A stretch of DNA of 64,000 bases from Bacillus fungorum (GCF_002746455.1 NZ_NWUW01000020.1:1-64000), one strand, 5' to 3'; positions 16,820-26,099 are shown, numbered from the stretch's first letter. The notes: generated by a model not told the origin, from the letters alone. Numbers and translations are program-made.

Positions 16820-17581
16820 CTAAATAACGAAATGATTACCTTCTTCAGAAGCATTTAGTTGTCGTAAAAATTTTTTCGTACGTTCATTTTTTGGATTCCG
16901 AAAAATTTCTTCCGGCGTTCCCTGCTCTACAACAATGCCATCAGCCATAAATATAATGCGATCTGCCACCTCTTTCGCAAAATTCATTTCATGTGTAACA
17001 ATAACCATCGTTATATGCTGCCTTGCCAAATCTTTAATCACTTGCAATACCTCGTTCACCAATTCTGGATCGAGTGCCGAAGTCGGTTCATCAAATAGTA
17101 ATACAGCAGGATTTAAAGCCATTGCTCTAGCTATCCCAATTCTTTGCTGTTGTCCACCTGATAACATTGATGGATAAGAAGCCTCTTTATCAGCTAAACC
17201 TACTTGTTTTAATAGATTTCTTGCTATTTTCTGTGCTTCTTCTTCACTTTTTTTCTGTACAACTGTTAATGGCGTTGTAATATTTTGCAATGCTGTTTTA
17301 TTTTTAAATAAATTATAGTTTTGAAAAACCATAGCTGTTTTTTGGCGTAATTTTATTGTTTCCTTTTTATAAAGCTTCTTCGCATGAATCTCTAAATCTT
17401 CAATTCTAATACTTCCATCCTCTGGTTGTTCTAATAAATTTAAACATCTTAATAATGTCGATTTACCTGAACCAGAAGGTCCAATAATGACTACCACTTC
17501 TCCTTTATTTACAGTAAGTGAGATTCCTTTTAGTACTTCATTATGTTTGTAAGACTTATACAAATCTATTATCTCAATCAC
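16820..17581 (-). CDS. Amino-acid ABC transporter, ATP-binding protein
   Basis: The cytoplasmic ATPase of the importer, about 253 residues. Walker [11 protein letters not shown]-loop VFQNYNLF, signature [14 protein letters not shown], Walker [15 protein letters not shown] and switch histidine VTHEMNFA are all intact. The start is set at GTG 17581 because relatives begin six residues before the L-x-K-S-F/Y motif; GTG 17590 is an alternative. It lies 18 bases after the permease gene and 11 bases before the lipoprotein gene, clearly one transcription unit. Confidence 0.92.
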   Translation of the reverse strand: MIEIIDLYKSYKHNEVLKGISLTVNKGEVVVIIGPSGSGKSTLLRCLNLLEQPEDGSIRIEDLEIHAKKLYKKETIKLRQKTAMVFQNYNLFKNKTALQNITTPLTVVQKKSEEEAQKIARNLLKQVGLADKEASYPSMLSGGQQQRIGIARAMALNPAVLLFDEPTSALDPELVNEVLQVIKDLARQHITMVIVTHEMNFAKEVADRIIFMADGIVVEQGTPEEIFRNPKNERTKKFLRQLNASEEGNHFVI

Positions 17582-17599
17582 ATATATCACCCATTCCTG

Positions 17600-18268
17600 T
17601 TACAAGTACGGTGCATCAAGTTTCCTTTCTAACTTTTTCTGTCCCCAGCTAATTACAACTGTAATAATCCAATATACAATCGCTACTGCTAAGTAACTTT
17701 CCATATAACGATACGATTGCGCCGCTAGCATTTTCGCTTGCGCTAAAATTTCAGCCACCCCCAGTGCAAAAGATAACGAAGATTCTTTTAACAATCCGAC
17801 AAAATTATTTCCAAGTGACGGTACTGCGACACGAATAGCTTGTGGAAAGATAATCTGTTGCATGGCTTGCGCCTTTGTCATTCCAACTGATAAACAAGCA
17901 TCCATTTGTCCTGATTCTACAGCATTTAAGGAGCCTCGAATAATCTCTGACAAATAAGCAGCATTATTTAAACTGAGCCCAATTAAAGTTGCTTGCATCG
18001 CTGTAATTACTGTAAATGTCGGGAAGATTTGCGGCAATCCGAAATACAACACAAATAATTGAACTAATAAAGGTGTTCCTCTAAAGAAAGAGATATATAC
18101 TCTTGCAATAGAATATAAAAATTTCGTTTTGTTTTTCGTTATGATCGCCAAGCCAATCCCTATAATAAAAGAAGTAATCATGGAAACTACAGTAATCCCT
18201 AAAGTTATGTATACATACTTAAATAATTGCGGAAAACTTTCTAAAAAATACGTTACATCAAACTTCAC
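17600..18268 (-). CDS. Amino-acid ABC transporter, permease
   Basis: A 222-residue membrane permease of the HisM/GltK type with about five helices and the EAA loop with which the ATPase docks (ESGQMDACLSVGMTKAQAMQQI). The start is GTG 18268 after GGGAGGGGGG; the frame is open further upstream, but that part is the riboswitch terminator. It is the first gene of the operon controlled by the SAM riboswitch at 18293-18441. Confidence 0.9.
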   Translation of the reverse strand: MKFDVTYFLESFPQLFKYVYITLGITVVSMITSFIIGIGLAIITKNKTKFLYSIARVYISFFRGTPLLVQLFVLYFGLPQIFPTFTVITAMQATLIGLSLNNAAYLSEIIRGSLNAVESGQMDACLSVGMTKAQAMQQIIFPQAIRVAVPSLGNNFVGLLKESSLSFALGVAEILAQAKMLAAQSYRYMESYLAVAIVYWIITVVISWGQKKLERKLDAPYL

Positions 18269-18292
18269 TCTATCCCCCCTCCCTAAACAAAA

Positions 18293-18441
18293 AACTCTTC
18301 TTACACTATAAGAAGAGTTGGATGTTAATTCATTTCCCCTCATCTTCCAAACGCTTCATACGTTTGCTGGAATTAGCACAGTACTTTTGTAGCCTGTTGC
18401 TGAGATTTCATCGGGCCAGTCCCTCCATCTCTCTAAATAAG
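18293..18441 (-). promoter_or_regulatory. SAM-I (S-box) riboswitch with terminator
   Basis: On the minus strand the leader carries the S-box core: AGAGATGGAGGGACTGGCCC, GATGAAATCTCAGCAACAGG and the later GCTAATTCCAGCA element. The terminator follows: an 11-bp stem (18293-18303 with 18309-18319) and TTTTTTGTTT. When S-adenosylmethionine is bound, transcription stops before the permease gene. This ties the importer to methionine/cysteine supply. Aptamer about 18325-18441. Confidence 0.93.
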
Positions 18442-18615
18442 AAAACTAATAAATTTTTCTATTTATTTAGTTGTTATTATGAAGAATACATTCTATTATT
18501 GATAATGTCAATAGGAAAACTAAGAATTAAATTCAATACTTTTTTAGACTGTTTTACCCCTGCTAAAATTCCTCATATGCACTATATCTTGAATTGTAAT
18601 ATTAATCGTACAGAA

Positions 18616-18654
18616 AAAGCCATTATTTCTATCAAACTTAGAAATAATGGCTTT
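18616..18654 (-). terminator. Terminator of VanW gene
   Basis: A perfect 16-bp stem (AAAGCCATTATTTCTA and complement) with a 7-base loop, 16 bases after the VanW stop on the minus strand. Confidence 0.85.
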
Positions 18655-18669
18655 ACTTTAGTATTATAC

Positions 18670-19581
18670 TTATCTCATTTTATGTACTTCAGCAACTAGC
18701 TTTCCGCCTTGAATACCCATGTAAAGCTTCACAGGTGCATCATTCGTGTTTTCAAACACTAAGTCTAAGTATGGATATGCAATTGTAGCATCTCTTCCTT
18801 GTGGAACGTAACCTACCGTTTTAGAATGTGTCGTTCTCTCTACCATTTTCAAACCAGCTTGATCTGCAGCATTGTATAAAGTTGATGAGGTTTGACAAAC
18901 ACCACCGCCGTATCCATCTACTAATTTACCGTCTACAATTTCTTTTCCTAATTGATATCCTTTATCTGGCGTTGTATCACCAATTAATGCATTGAAAGAG
19001 AAACGGTCTCCTTTTGCTAATACAACCCCATTTATGCTCGCTGCTGACAAACGAATATTCTCAATACGGCCACCTGCTGAGCCACCTAAATTCGTTTCAT
19101 ATCTACCAATTACCGTACCACTTCCTTGCGCATCACTTAATGTTGCAGTAGGCTTTTTCTCAACAATAGGTAATTGATATGAAGAATCCCACATACCAAC
19201 GTTTAATAATTTATCTACTAACTCTTTTTCCATCAATTCATAAGCAGGTTTTCCTTCTTGCCAACTTCCATCAGATGCTAGACGTGAAGGAACCATCTTT
19301 TTGTCAACGCTTTTCCCAACCTCGCTAGCAACCTTTGTTACCGATTTTTTAAATTTTGCTTCGTCTTCAAAATAACCTAGACTCGATAAATCTAGCTTTT
19401 TCACTTCCGTACCAGTTCGACCATCAACTAAACTAATGGAATCCTGTACTTCTGCTTTAGCCTCTACTGTGTGGCCACCAATATCACTTACTAATGCAAC
19501 ATCACTTACTTTTGTACCACAACCACTCACTACAGCTGCACATAACACCCCAATTAATATACCCTTTACTTTACGGAACAA
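18670..19581 (-). CDS. VanW family lipoprotein
   Basis: A 303-residue exported protein with lipobox VVSGC near residue 20, hence membrane-anchored outside the cell. The C-terminal half is a VanW domain: GRIENIRLSAASINGVVLAKGDRFSFN, then GYGGGVCQTSSTLYNAADQAGL and ERTTHSKTVGYVPQGRDATI. VanW domains occur in vancomycin-resistance clusters and in many Bacillus cell-wall proteins; the biochemical role is not known. TTG start after GGGGAGA. It is a single gene with its own terminator. Confidence 0.88.
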   Translation of the reverse strand: MFRKVKGILIGVLCAAVVSGCGTKVSDVALVSDIGGHTVEAKAEVQDSISLVDGRTGTEVKKLDLSSLGYFEDEAKFKKSVTKVASEVGKSVDKKMVPSRLASDGSWQEGKPAYELMEKELVDKLLNVGMWDSSYQLPIVEKKPTATLSDAQGSGTVIGRYETNLGGSAGGRIENIRLSAASINGVVLAKGDRFSFNALIGDTTPDKGYQLGKEIVDGKLVDGYGGGVCQTSSTLYNAADQAGLKMVERTTHSKTVGYVPQGRDATIAYPYLDLVFENTNDAPVKLYMGIQGGKLVAEVHKMR

Positions 19582-19961
19582 TATACTCTCCCCTTTTTCC
19601 CAATATTACTTTTATGTATCATTTCATTTTTATGTATGTTTTGTTACAATCATTTTACAATATATTTATAAATTGTTACAAGTTATTTTTTACTCTATAT
19701 AAATTACCCTTTTCTTTTCTAAATGTCTATACATATTTACATAAAAGTTTGAGTTTGATAGAATTGTAACCTTTATGTAACCCCATCCTATTATCCAGTA
19801 TATACCATCAAACGAACGAAATACAAATGTAAAAACTCCATATTCTTATTTATAAAGAAACATCTCGTGAGCATAAATAGGTATTTGCCGTGCCACCGCT
19901 CCGCTTTTGCACATACATTATGGTGAATTTAACCTATTTTAAAGAAATGGAGGATGTTTTT

Positions 19962-20288
19962 ATGTACCCCTACAATCCATACGATCCATATAACCAAAAT
20001 GGTTATCAGCCTCAATACGATTTACAAGCACAATACCAACAATATATAGATCCGGCAGAACAAGTTAACCCATATGATCAAAATCGACAATTCCAACTTC
20101 CAATCTCTTTTCCTGGTACTGGAAACCGTCAATTAGAAAGACGAGTAAATGAGCTTGAGCAAAGAGTACGCCAATTAGAAAACACGGTTGAGCGTCATAC
20201 ACGTAGATTAAACCGCTTAAACCAACGTTTACGTACAGTAGAAAACAGACTAAACATTCCATTTTCAGCATTAGAAGACGGATTTTAA
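19962..20288 (+). CDS. Tyr/Pro/Asn-rich protein with C-terminal coiled coil, unknown
   Basis: A 108-residue protein starting at ATG 19962 after GGAGGATGTTTTT. The first 60 residues are rich in Tyr, Pro, Asn and Gln (MYPYNPYDPYNQNGYQP), like many Bacillus spore coat or surface proteins. Residues about 55-98 form a strong heptad coiled coil of Arg, Leu and Glu (LERRVNELEQRVRQLENTVE). Soluble, no signal peptide. A spore-layer role is only a guess from composition. Confidence 0.75.
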   Translation: MYPYNPYDPYNQNGYQPQYDLQAQYQQYIDPAEQVNPYDQNRQFQLPISFPGTGNRQLERRVNELEQRVRQLENTVERHTRRLNRLNQRLRTVENRLNIPFSALEDGF

Positions 20289-20305
20289 TTTCGACGATAA
20301 AAAAA

Positions 20306-20340
20306 TATATAAAGGAAGGGACTTTCCCTTCCTTTATATA
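20306..20340 (+). terminator. Terminator after coiled-coil gene
   Basis: A perfect 16-bp stem (TATATAAAGGAAGGGA and complement) with a 3-base loop, 17 bases after the stop. Confidence 0.8.
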
Positions 20341-20406
20341 AATTGACGAAAGTTTTTTCCATCTCTATACTGATAAGAGTTAATGAAATGAAACAAGGTG
20401 ATAAAT

Positions 20407-21498
20407 ATGGATTTTGAAATAAATTATCTTTCTTTTTATGTTGTACAAGTAGAAGGAAAAGGCGAAGCAGTTGATAAACGCTACAAACATTTTCAAACAT
20501 TAGACGCTGAAGAGTATGAAGATAGCTCCTTAAAGGAATTTTTACATGGTGAATTATTAAAAATTTCAAAGCGAAAAGTAGAACGTCATGCGAAGACAGA
20601 ACAAGCCCCGACAAAAATTGGTCGCTTTATTGTAGAAGAAGGACACGAACTTGATTCAAATCCTCATTACAACCTATTTAATCGCATTCGCTTTGCAGAA
20701 ACAAAAGAAAACTTCAAAGATATGAGCGAGCCTCTCGTTTATACATATCTTGACACAAGTGCTGTACGCGGTGGTGTATTTTTAATTGCTCAAGCAAAAC
20801 TACGCAAATACTTTGATGATCCATTCGTTTTCGTTATGAAATGTGACTTCGAACCGAAAGTTGCTTCTATTTCCGATGAATCTACACTTATTCGTAACGT
20901 TGAAATGGCCATCACAACAAAAAACATGAAATCTATCCAATATCCGTACATGCCTGAAGAAGGTATGGTCGAAGTGGGCGAACTAAAAATTCACCAAGCA
21001 TCACATGCCCGTTATTTTGAGGACTTCTTAAAATTCGTCGAGTACGAACGCTCTATGCCTGAAATTATGAAAACTCAAGTAATGGACATGGTATATGACC
21101 AAATTGAAGATGTATTTGAAGAAGGTACAGAAGAGCGTGAACAATTCGACCAAGCAATGGAAGTATGGGCTGCTAGTCCGAAACGTGAGATTATGGAACA
21201 ATTTTCAACCGAAGAAGTAATGGAAGCTACTGCACAAATCGTCGAGCATGCTCCTGAAGTGGAATTAAAGCTAAAAGCAGATCATATCTCTGTGAAGGCC
21301 CTGCTTGCTGATTTCGGTGATCAAATACATATTGCGAAGGTAAATGACCGATATGTACTTATGATTGAAGCTGATACGCTTACGTTTGAAAAAGGGTTCT
21401 CTCCGATTGAGTTTCTGAAGCCAGATGAATTGCAAGATGTGATGGAGCGGATTGAAAATAAGCAGCAGTATTCTTATGATCCGAATGGGATTGAATAA
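20407..21498 (+). CDS. DUF3900-type Bacillus protein, unknown function
   Basis: A 363-residue soluble acidic protein starting at ATG 20407 after AAGGTGATAAAT. The opening MDFEINYLSFYVVQVEGKGE and the central RIRFAETKENF resemble the DUF3900 family, which I know only from Bacillus and relatives. No signal peptide, membrane segment or catalytic motif is visible. It stands alone with its own terminator. Confidence 0.7.
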   Translation: MDFEINYLSFYVVQVEGKGEAVDKRYKHFQTLDAEEYEDSSLKEFLHGELLKISKRKVERHAKTEQAPTKIGRFIVEEGHELDSNPHYNLFNRIRFAETKENFKDMSEPLVYTYLDTSAVRGGVFLIAQAKLRKYFDDPFVFVMKCDFEPKVASISDESTLIRNVEMAITTKNMKSIQYPYMPEEGMVEVGELKIHQASHARYFEDFLKFVEYERSMPEIMKTQVMDMVYDQIEDVFEEGTEEREQFDQAMEVWAASPKREIMEQFSTEEVMEATAQIVEHAPEVELKLKADHISVKALLADFGDQIHIAKVNDRYVLMIEADTLTFEKGFSPIEFLKPDELQDVMERIENKQQYSYDPNGIE

Positions 21499-21575
21499 AC
21501 ACTTCCATATCATTATTTTTACTGGGCGCTGTTAAACAAGTGCTCTTTATTTGGAACATAGTTGTCATTTATACT

Positions 21576-21605
21576 AAAAACCGATGCTACTAAGAATCGG
21601 TTTTT
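21576..21605 (+). terminator. Terminator after DUF3900 gene
   Basis: A 10-bp stem AAAAACCGAT/ATCGGTTTTT with a 10-base loop, 77 bases after the stop. Confidence 0.75.
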
Positions 21606-21797
21606 CTGTTTTATAAAAAAATATGGTTATTTTTTATTTTTTTGATCCAAGATGACATTTGTTACAGAATTAAGTAGATTCTTTCCTTGTTGTACAACCT
21701 TATTTCCATTAGAGATATGTGCTTCAATATTTCTAATGAAAATAAGGTTTTAGTGTTTTTCCTTTTAGTCACTATGTATGTTGTTAAAATGAAAATT

Positions 21798-22145
21798 TCA
21801 CTTTACTACCTCAAATTTATTGTACTCGTAAAAAGATAATTGAAAACGATATTCCGGATGCTCCCTCACCCAATCGTAGGCTTCTTCTAAAATATCCATT
21901 TTATTTTGCGCGTCATTAAGTTCGCTACATTCGTTCCTTTTCTGTTTGCACAGAGGGCAGGCCCCACCCACTATCTCGGCATTCATCGTACGAATCGTTT
22001 TACTTTCTAAGTCAACTACTAGACGAAGAATAAGAGAATGCTCCGCTTTTGTAGTAACCGTCATTTCAGCAATCCCATCCTCATTCCAAAAGACACCGTT
22101 TAATTCCATCTGTACGGTGACATCTTTAATATCCAAGTCTATCAC
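21798..22145 (-). CDS. Small protein with Cys motif, unknown
   Basis: A 115-residue soluble protein. The start is GTG 22145, six bases after GGGAGGT; the ATG 15 bases upstream sits on the ribosome site. It carries CPLCKQKRNEC, a CxxC plus a third Cys, which may bind metal, between an N-terminal beta-rich half and a C-terminal half with aromatic residues (VREHPEYRFQLSFYEYNKFEV). It forms a pair with the small membrane protein 31 bases upstream. Family not recognised. Confidence 0.7.
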   Translation of the reverse strand: MIDLDIKDVTVQMELNGVFWNEDGIAEMTVTTKAEHSLILRLVVDLESKTIRTMNAEIVGGACPLCKQKRNECSELNDAQNKMDILEEAYDWVREHPEYRFQLSFYEYNKFEVVK

Positions 22146-22176
22146 TATTATACCTCCCATATATAAGACTCTTAGC

Positions 22177-22338
22177 TTACTCTTCTATTTTAATCTTTAA
22201 TACACCACGATTTAAAGATATATTAAGCCTTTTCCAATTCTTCTTCTTCGCTATGAAAGGAAGTATAATGAGTGCTAATAGTAAAGTAAATATTATCCCA
22301 AAAACTAAAACTGTTAAAATGTTAAAGATTGCTTCCAT
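22177..22338 (-). CDS. Small single-pass membrane protein (53 residues)
   Basis: Begins ATG after AAAGAGGG at nine bases and encodes a long hydrophobic helix (ILTVLVFGIIFTLLLALIIL), a basic stretch (AKKKNWKR) and a short polar tail. It lies upstream of, and in line with, the CxxC protein gene, so the two probably share a transcript. The basic residues after the helix suggest the C-terminus is inside. Function unknown. Confidence 0.6.
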   Translation of the reverse strand: MEAIFNILTVLVFGIIFTLLLALIILPFIAKKKNWKRLNISLNRGVLKIKIEE

Positions 22339-22524
22339 TTAACTCTACCCTCTTTCATTTCTATGGGGCCTTATTCTATTAATATATTTTAAAACCCTTA
22401 ATACACCTTAATTTTCAAAGCAATTATAATATCACAACAAATCAATTGCTATTTAATATGAATATGTTATTCACCTATCAATACAATGACGTAAAATTTG
22501 TGTAGCTAGAAATAGAGAAGAATA

Positions 22525-23370
22525 TCATTTAACCTCTGCATTCTTCTCCATCTCAGCCAAATACCTAATCTGCCTTTCCGCTTTTCTAACCGCCGTACGA
22601 AAATGCTTTTTCAGAAGTTCTACTGTAGATTCACTTATATAATATCTTTCCGTTATACTTTCCCACGTGTCACTACTTTCAAATGTACTCCAAACGAAAG
22701 GATGCTCTGTATTTTTTCTCATTTCTTTAAATACCCATTTTCGCATCTTTTTTTTCGCTTTTTCTGTTAGTTTTCCGTCCTTTACAAGTTCAAGTTCACC
22801 ATGTCTTTTATATCTTTTAGTAATATCTCTCTCGCTAGATGCTTTAAAAAGTATGTTCGCTGTATTCTCAGCATCCGATAAAGCTCTGTGCTGCTTCCCT
22901 TCCCATGTTAAACCGAGTTGTTCTACTGCAGATTGTAAACTTGGTGTATGCTCAAATAATTCTTCATACGCTTGGAAAACAAATTTTTGTAAATCAATTC
23001 TTCTTTCTTTGTCCATATATGGGCATTCTACACCATGTAACGTACAATCATGAGATAGAAACCGATAATCTTCTTTTCCCCATGTAACAAATATAGAATC
23101 TTCTCCGATAAACTGAACAAATTTCTCTATAATTTGCGGGAATTTCTCTACACCAATTAAATCTTTCTTTGTAATTCCCGTTAATTTTGTCGTATGACGA
23201 GTAAGTCGTGCACCTGGCTTTACTAACTCCGAAAATTCTCCAATTACCTTCATTGTACTTGCTTCTATTTTTACAGCTCCGATATCAACTATCTCTGACG
23301 GATCTTCTGATTTATACGGCCTGAAATTTCTCTCTATATCAAACACAATAAAATGTGTAGCGTTTTCCAA
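22525..23370 (-). CDS. DEDDh 3'-5' exonuclease (KapD/ERI-1-like)
   Basis: A 281-residue protein with an N-terminal DnaQ-type exonuclease domain of about 180 residues. Motif I is VFDIER (Asp and Glu bind metal), motif II the region TWGKEDYRFL, and motif III HRALSDAENTA (catalytic His and Asp). The C-terminal 90 residues are basic and helical. It resembles Bacillus KapD-like and ERI-1-like nucleases acting on single-stranded RNA or DNA ends. TTG start after AGAGG. Single gene. Confidence 0.85.
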   Translation of the reverse strand: MENATHFIVFDIERNFRPYKSEDPSEIVDIGAVKIEASTMKVIGEFSELVKPGARLTRHTTKLTGITKKDLIGVEKFPQIIEKFVQFIGEDSIFVTWGKEDYRFLSHDCTLHGVECPYMDKERRIDLQKFVFQAYEELFEHTPSLQSAVEQLGLTWEGKQHRALSDAENTANILFKASSERDITKRYKRHGELELVKDGKLTEKAKKKMRKWVFKEMRKNTEHPFVWSTFESSDTWESITERYYISESTVELLKKHFRTAVRKAERQIRYLAEMEKNAEVK

Positions 23371-23526
23371 TTTTTTTACCTCTTTCTACATTCCTTTTCA
23401 CACACATACTTTATTTTCAGTATTTATTTATTCATACACTTTATGCATAGAATACTTCGTCTAAAAAACGAAAATTCAATCTCATTATTATATGTACATA
23501 GGAGGTTATTTAATAAAAATGCAAAA

Positions 23527-23556
23527 AAAAAAAGAAGGGCAAGCCCTTCTTTTTTT
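23527..23556 (-). terminator. Terminator of cold-shock gene
   Basis: GAAGGG/CCCTTC core with loop CAAG, extended by seven A·T pairs on each side. It lies five bases after the cold-shock gene on the minus strand. Confidence 0.85.
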
Positions 23557-23561
23557 CACAA

Positions 23562-23762
23562 TTACTTCTTGTTAACGTTAGTAGCTTGAGGTCCACGGTT
23601 ACCTTGTTCTACTTCGAAAGTAACTTCTTGACCTTCTTCTAAAGTTTTGAAGCCTTCGCCTTGGATAGCTGAGAAATGAACGAATACGTCTTCTCCGCCT
23701 TCAACTTCGATGAAACCGAAACCTTTTTCTGAGTTAAACCATTTTACTTTACCGTTTTGCAT
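23562..23762 (-). CDS. Cold-shock protein (CspA family)
   Basis: A 66-residue single-domain RNA chaperone with both nucleic-acid-binding motifs, KGFGFIEV (RNP1) and VFVHF (RNP2), and the usual start [11 protein letters not shown]. It binds single-stranded RNA/DNA and eases translation in the cold and in fast growth. ATG follows AGGAGGATTTTTTTC. The 200 bases upstream, with GC-richer inverted segments around 23850-23885, probably form a structured 5' leader, as in other csp genes. Which of the several B. cereus csp genes this is cannot be decided here. Confidence 0.95.
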   Translation of the reverse strand: MQNGKVKWFNSEKGFGFIEVEGGEDVFVHFSAIQGEGFKTLEEGQEVTFEVEQGNRGPQATNVNKK

Positions 23763-23978
23763 GAAAAAAATCCTCCTACAATGTACCTATATGTACATAT
23801 TCATTTTCAACCACCTTACAATAATAAGCCAGACATTAAAAAACTGCAACCCCTGAGGAGATTTAACATTGCTATCCTCCTCGGAAGTTACAGCTCATTT
23901 AAATCTCTATATTATTAAAAGTAAAATGGTTTAAATATAATATATCATATCAATATAATAAAAGCAAAGTTTTTTTTG

Positions 23979-24878
23979 CTATACAACTTTTTTCTTCCAT
24001 TCCATTGCTTTTGATTCACCTGATCCAGCTACAACATAGCCTTCTTTTTGGTTAACAATGCGCCAACCATGCCCTTTAACTGAATCACATACTGTAACAA
24101 TTCCTTCTTCTAGAAGTACACGACAAACCGTACTAATCCCCGCCTTATTTTGCGTTGACGTTGTATATAGCACATGTTGATCTACACTTAAGTCTAAATA
24201 GCTACTTGCTTTCTGCTCACTTTGACATGTGTGCCAATATGCTTTTTCACTCTCAATACTTTCATCTATTTTACAAAAAGAAATATTACCGCTAATCCCC
24301 TTGCACGATCCACTGGCTGCTACTAAATAAGAATTGTGTAAAGTCAACGCTGAGATCATCTGATTCATCACGATTTTAATCCTCTTTAATTTACGTGTCT
24401 CCAAATTAAAGAGCCAAACACCACCGTACTTAGCATGTATTTTCGTACCAATAAATAAGTAATGTTTATATAAAAATAAAGATCGAATAGATGGTGCCCC
24501 ACCACCATACTCAAGAAATGGATGAATGGTTTCCCATGTCGAACCAAAATCATTAGAATGATACAATGTTTTATCTCCATGGGCAATGACAGTTCCTTGT
24601 ACATTACTACACACATTCCAACTCGTTGCTTTTGTTGGAAAACGCTGAACCGTCCAGTTCTCTCCACCATTCATACTACGAATAAAAATTCCTTCGTCAC
24701 CTACACCATACACTACATTACCTTCGCTATGCAAATCCCTAATTCGTTTTTGAAAACCATTTAATATTGGTTTCCAATCTCCGTCTTGTTCAATAAATAA
24801 GCCATTATATGTAGTAGCTAACATAAGCTTTCCATCTCTTAACTTTGTAATAGCGGTCGCACTTAACATTGTCTCCAC
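23979..24878 (-). CDS. Asp-box (BNR) beta-propeller protein, unknown
   Basis: About 299 residues with several beta-propeller blades. Two clear Asp-box motifs are seen (SMNGGENWTV, SNDFGSTWET), as in sialidases and YCF48-like proteins, but the arginine triad of sialidases is not evident and there is no signal peptide. The start is taken as GTG 24878, seven bases after GGGAG; the frame is open further into the flavodoxin gene, and ATG 24869 is also possible. It starts 17 bases after the flavodoxin stop, so the two are probably co-transcribed. Confidence 0.75.
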   Translation of the reverse strand: METMLSATAITKLRDGKLMLATTYNGLFIEQDGDWKPILNGFQKRIRDLHSEGNVVYGVGDEGIFIRSMNGGENWTVQRFPTKATSWNVCSNVQGTVIAHGDKTLYHSNDFGSTWETIHPFLEYGGGAPSIRSLFLYKHYLFIGTKIHAKYGGVWLFNLETRKLKRIKIVMNQMISALTLHNSYLVAASGSCKGISGNISFCKIDESIESEKAYWHTCQSEQKASSYLDLSVDQHVLYTTSTQNKAGISTVCRVLLEEGIVTVCDSVKGHGWRIVNQKEGYVVAGSGESKAMEWKKKVV

Positions 24879-24894
24879 GTTGACACTCCCATTC

Positions 24895-25338
24895 TTAGAA
24901 CTTCTCAGCAAATGCAATTGCAAAATTACTGCATTTTTCAACATCCTCTTCATCTTCTGGAGCTAGTTCGATTTTCAATCCTTCTTGCACAAGCTCTGCA
25001 CCGCGTTCTACAAGTCTTTCTTCAAATATCGTTACCGCTTCACAAAACAGTTCATACGCCGTATCACCTGATCCGAATACCGCTACTTTTTTCCCTGATA
25101 AGTCTATATTTTCTAAGTCCTCATGGAAATCTTCCGCTTCAAATGGTAATTCCCCATCTCCCCACGTATAAGATCCTAAAATAATTCCATCATAGGCTAA
25201 TAATTCTTCAGCATCCATGCCTTCCATTTCTTGTAATACTACTTCATGATCAAAAGCATCTAGACTAACTTTAATTAAATCAGCAATACTCTCTGTATTT
25301 CCTGACATACTTGCATAAGCTATTAAAATTTTCGCCAC
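24895..25338 (-). CDS. Flavodoxin
   Basis: A 147-residue electron carrier. The FMN phosphate loop is ASMSGNTESIA near residues 10-20; the other FMN loops are GSYTWGDGELP and FGSGDTAYELFC. Flavodoxin replaces ferredoxin when iron is scarce. Start GTG 25338 after GAGGGGGATGCCGAA; an in-frame start upstream lies before the ribosome site. A Fur-type operator lies 26-61 bases upstream, which fits iron-repressed expression. Followed by the Asp-box protein gene. Confidence 0.93.
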   Translation of the reverse strand: MAKILIAYASMSGNTESIADLIKVSLDAFDHEVVLQEMEGMDAEELLAYDGIILGSYTWGDGELPFEAEDFHEDLENIDLSGKKVAVFGSGDTAYELFCEAVTIFEERLVERGAELVQEGLKIELAPEDEEDVEKCSNFAIAFAEKF

Positions 25339-25363
25339 TTCGGCATCCCCCTCTAACAATAAA

Positions 25364-25399
25364 TGATTCTCATTCTCATTATATTAATAATGAGAATCA
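25364..25399. promoter_or_regulatory. Fur operator with overlapping half-sites
   Basis: An inverted repeat ATTCTCATTAT/ATAATGAGAAT (25372-25382 and 25387-25397), with a further half-site TGATTCTCATT at 25364. The TGAGAATCA/TGATTCTCA core is typical of Fur boxes and lies just before the flavodoxin gene. Confidence 0.75.
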
Positions 25400-25437
25400 A
25401 TTTCAATTTTATTTTTATTATTTCTGTTTACTTCACA

Positions 25438-25477
25438 AAAAAAGCACAGATGACTATACAATCATCTGTGCTTTTTT
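25438..25477 (-). terminator. Terminator of acetate-transporter gene
   Basis: A 16-bp stem (AAAAAAGCACAGATGA and complement) with an 8-base loop directly after the stop on the minus strand. Confidence 0.85.
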
Positions 25478-25478
25478 A

Positions 25479-26099
25479 TTACTTTTTAAAAATACCAAAC
25501 GGCTTTCCAACTGGTAAAACAACTTTTCCGAAGTGTGTATTTAACACTGCTGCTGCTGAACCATAGAAAGATAATAATGAAATAAGAAATTCAGAATATG
25601 CTGCTAAATTATGCATTGCATGCGGCATAACACCTAAAGTACTTAATGAAAGACCGATAAATAGGAAATCAATAAGAACGAAAATCATAAATAATACTTT
25701 ATGTGTTTCCATTGCACCAATTGTCATAAAGATTGTGAAAATCAAATATCCGATAAAGGCTACACCAAGCTGTTTTGAATCTGCAGCTTGTGCTAATTTT
25801 TCGCCAAATACTCCAAGTTGAATTAACCAAGTCATTCCAACACCTAGCCAAAATAGGCCGTACGCACCAAATGCTGTTGTACCGAATGTATTGTTATGCT
25901 TTGCATCGTGAATGCACGCAAAGATTTGTGCAAATCCTCCTAAAAAGATTGCCCATGGTAATACAAGAGAAACGCCATCTGTTAAGCCTAACTTTTGAGA
26001 TGATGCTACAAGTGTTACCATCGCTAATCCAAATAGACCAATTCCAGATGGATCTGCTGTTGTCATTTTCACATGATGTGTAGTAGTTTGATTGCTCAT
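25479..26099 (-). CDS. GPR1/FUN34/YaaH family acetate transporter
   Basis: A 206-residue protein with six membrane helices and the family signatures ADPSGIGLFGLAMVTL (NPAPLGL-like motif near the start) and GTTAFGAYGLFWLGVGM. Members (SatP/YaaH) move acetate or succinate across the membrane with protons. ATG follows CAGGAGG. Single gene with its own terminator. Confidence 0.88.
   Translation of the reverse strand: MSNQTTTHHVKMTTADPSGIGLFGLAMVTLVASSQKLGLTDGVSLVLPWAIFLGGFAQIFACIHDAKHNNTFGTTAFGAYGLFWLGVGMTWLIQLGVFGEKLAQAADSKQLGVAFIGYLIFTIFMTIGAMETHKVLFMIFVLIDFLFIGLSLSTLGVMPHAMHNLAAYSEFLISLLSFYGSAAAVLNTHFGKVVLPVGKPFGIFKK

Noticed and set aside
19600..19640. PlcR box upstream of the VanW gene
   Set aside because: TATGTATCATTTCATT fits 15 of 16 outer positions but lacks the final A and has a C in the A/T core. 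The similar site near 23790 also fails.
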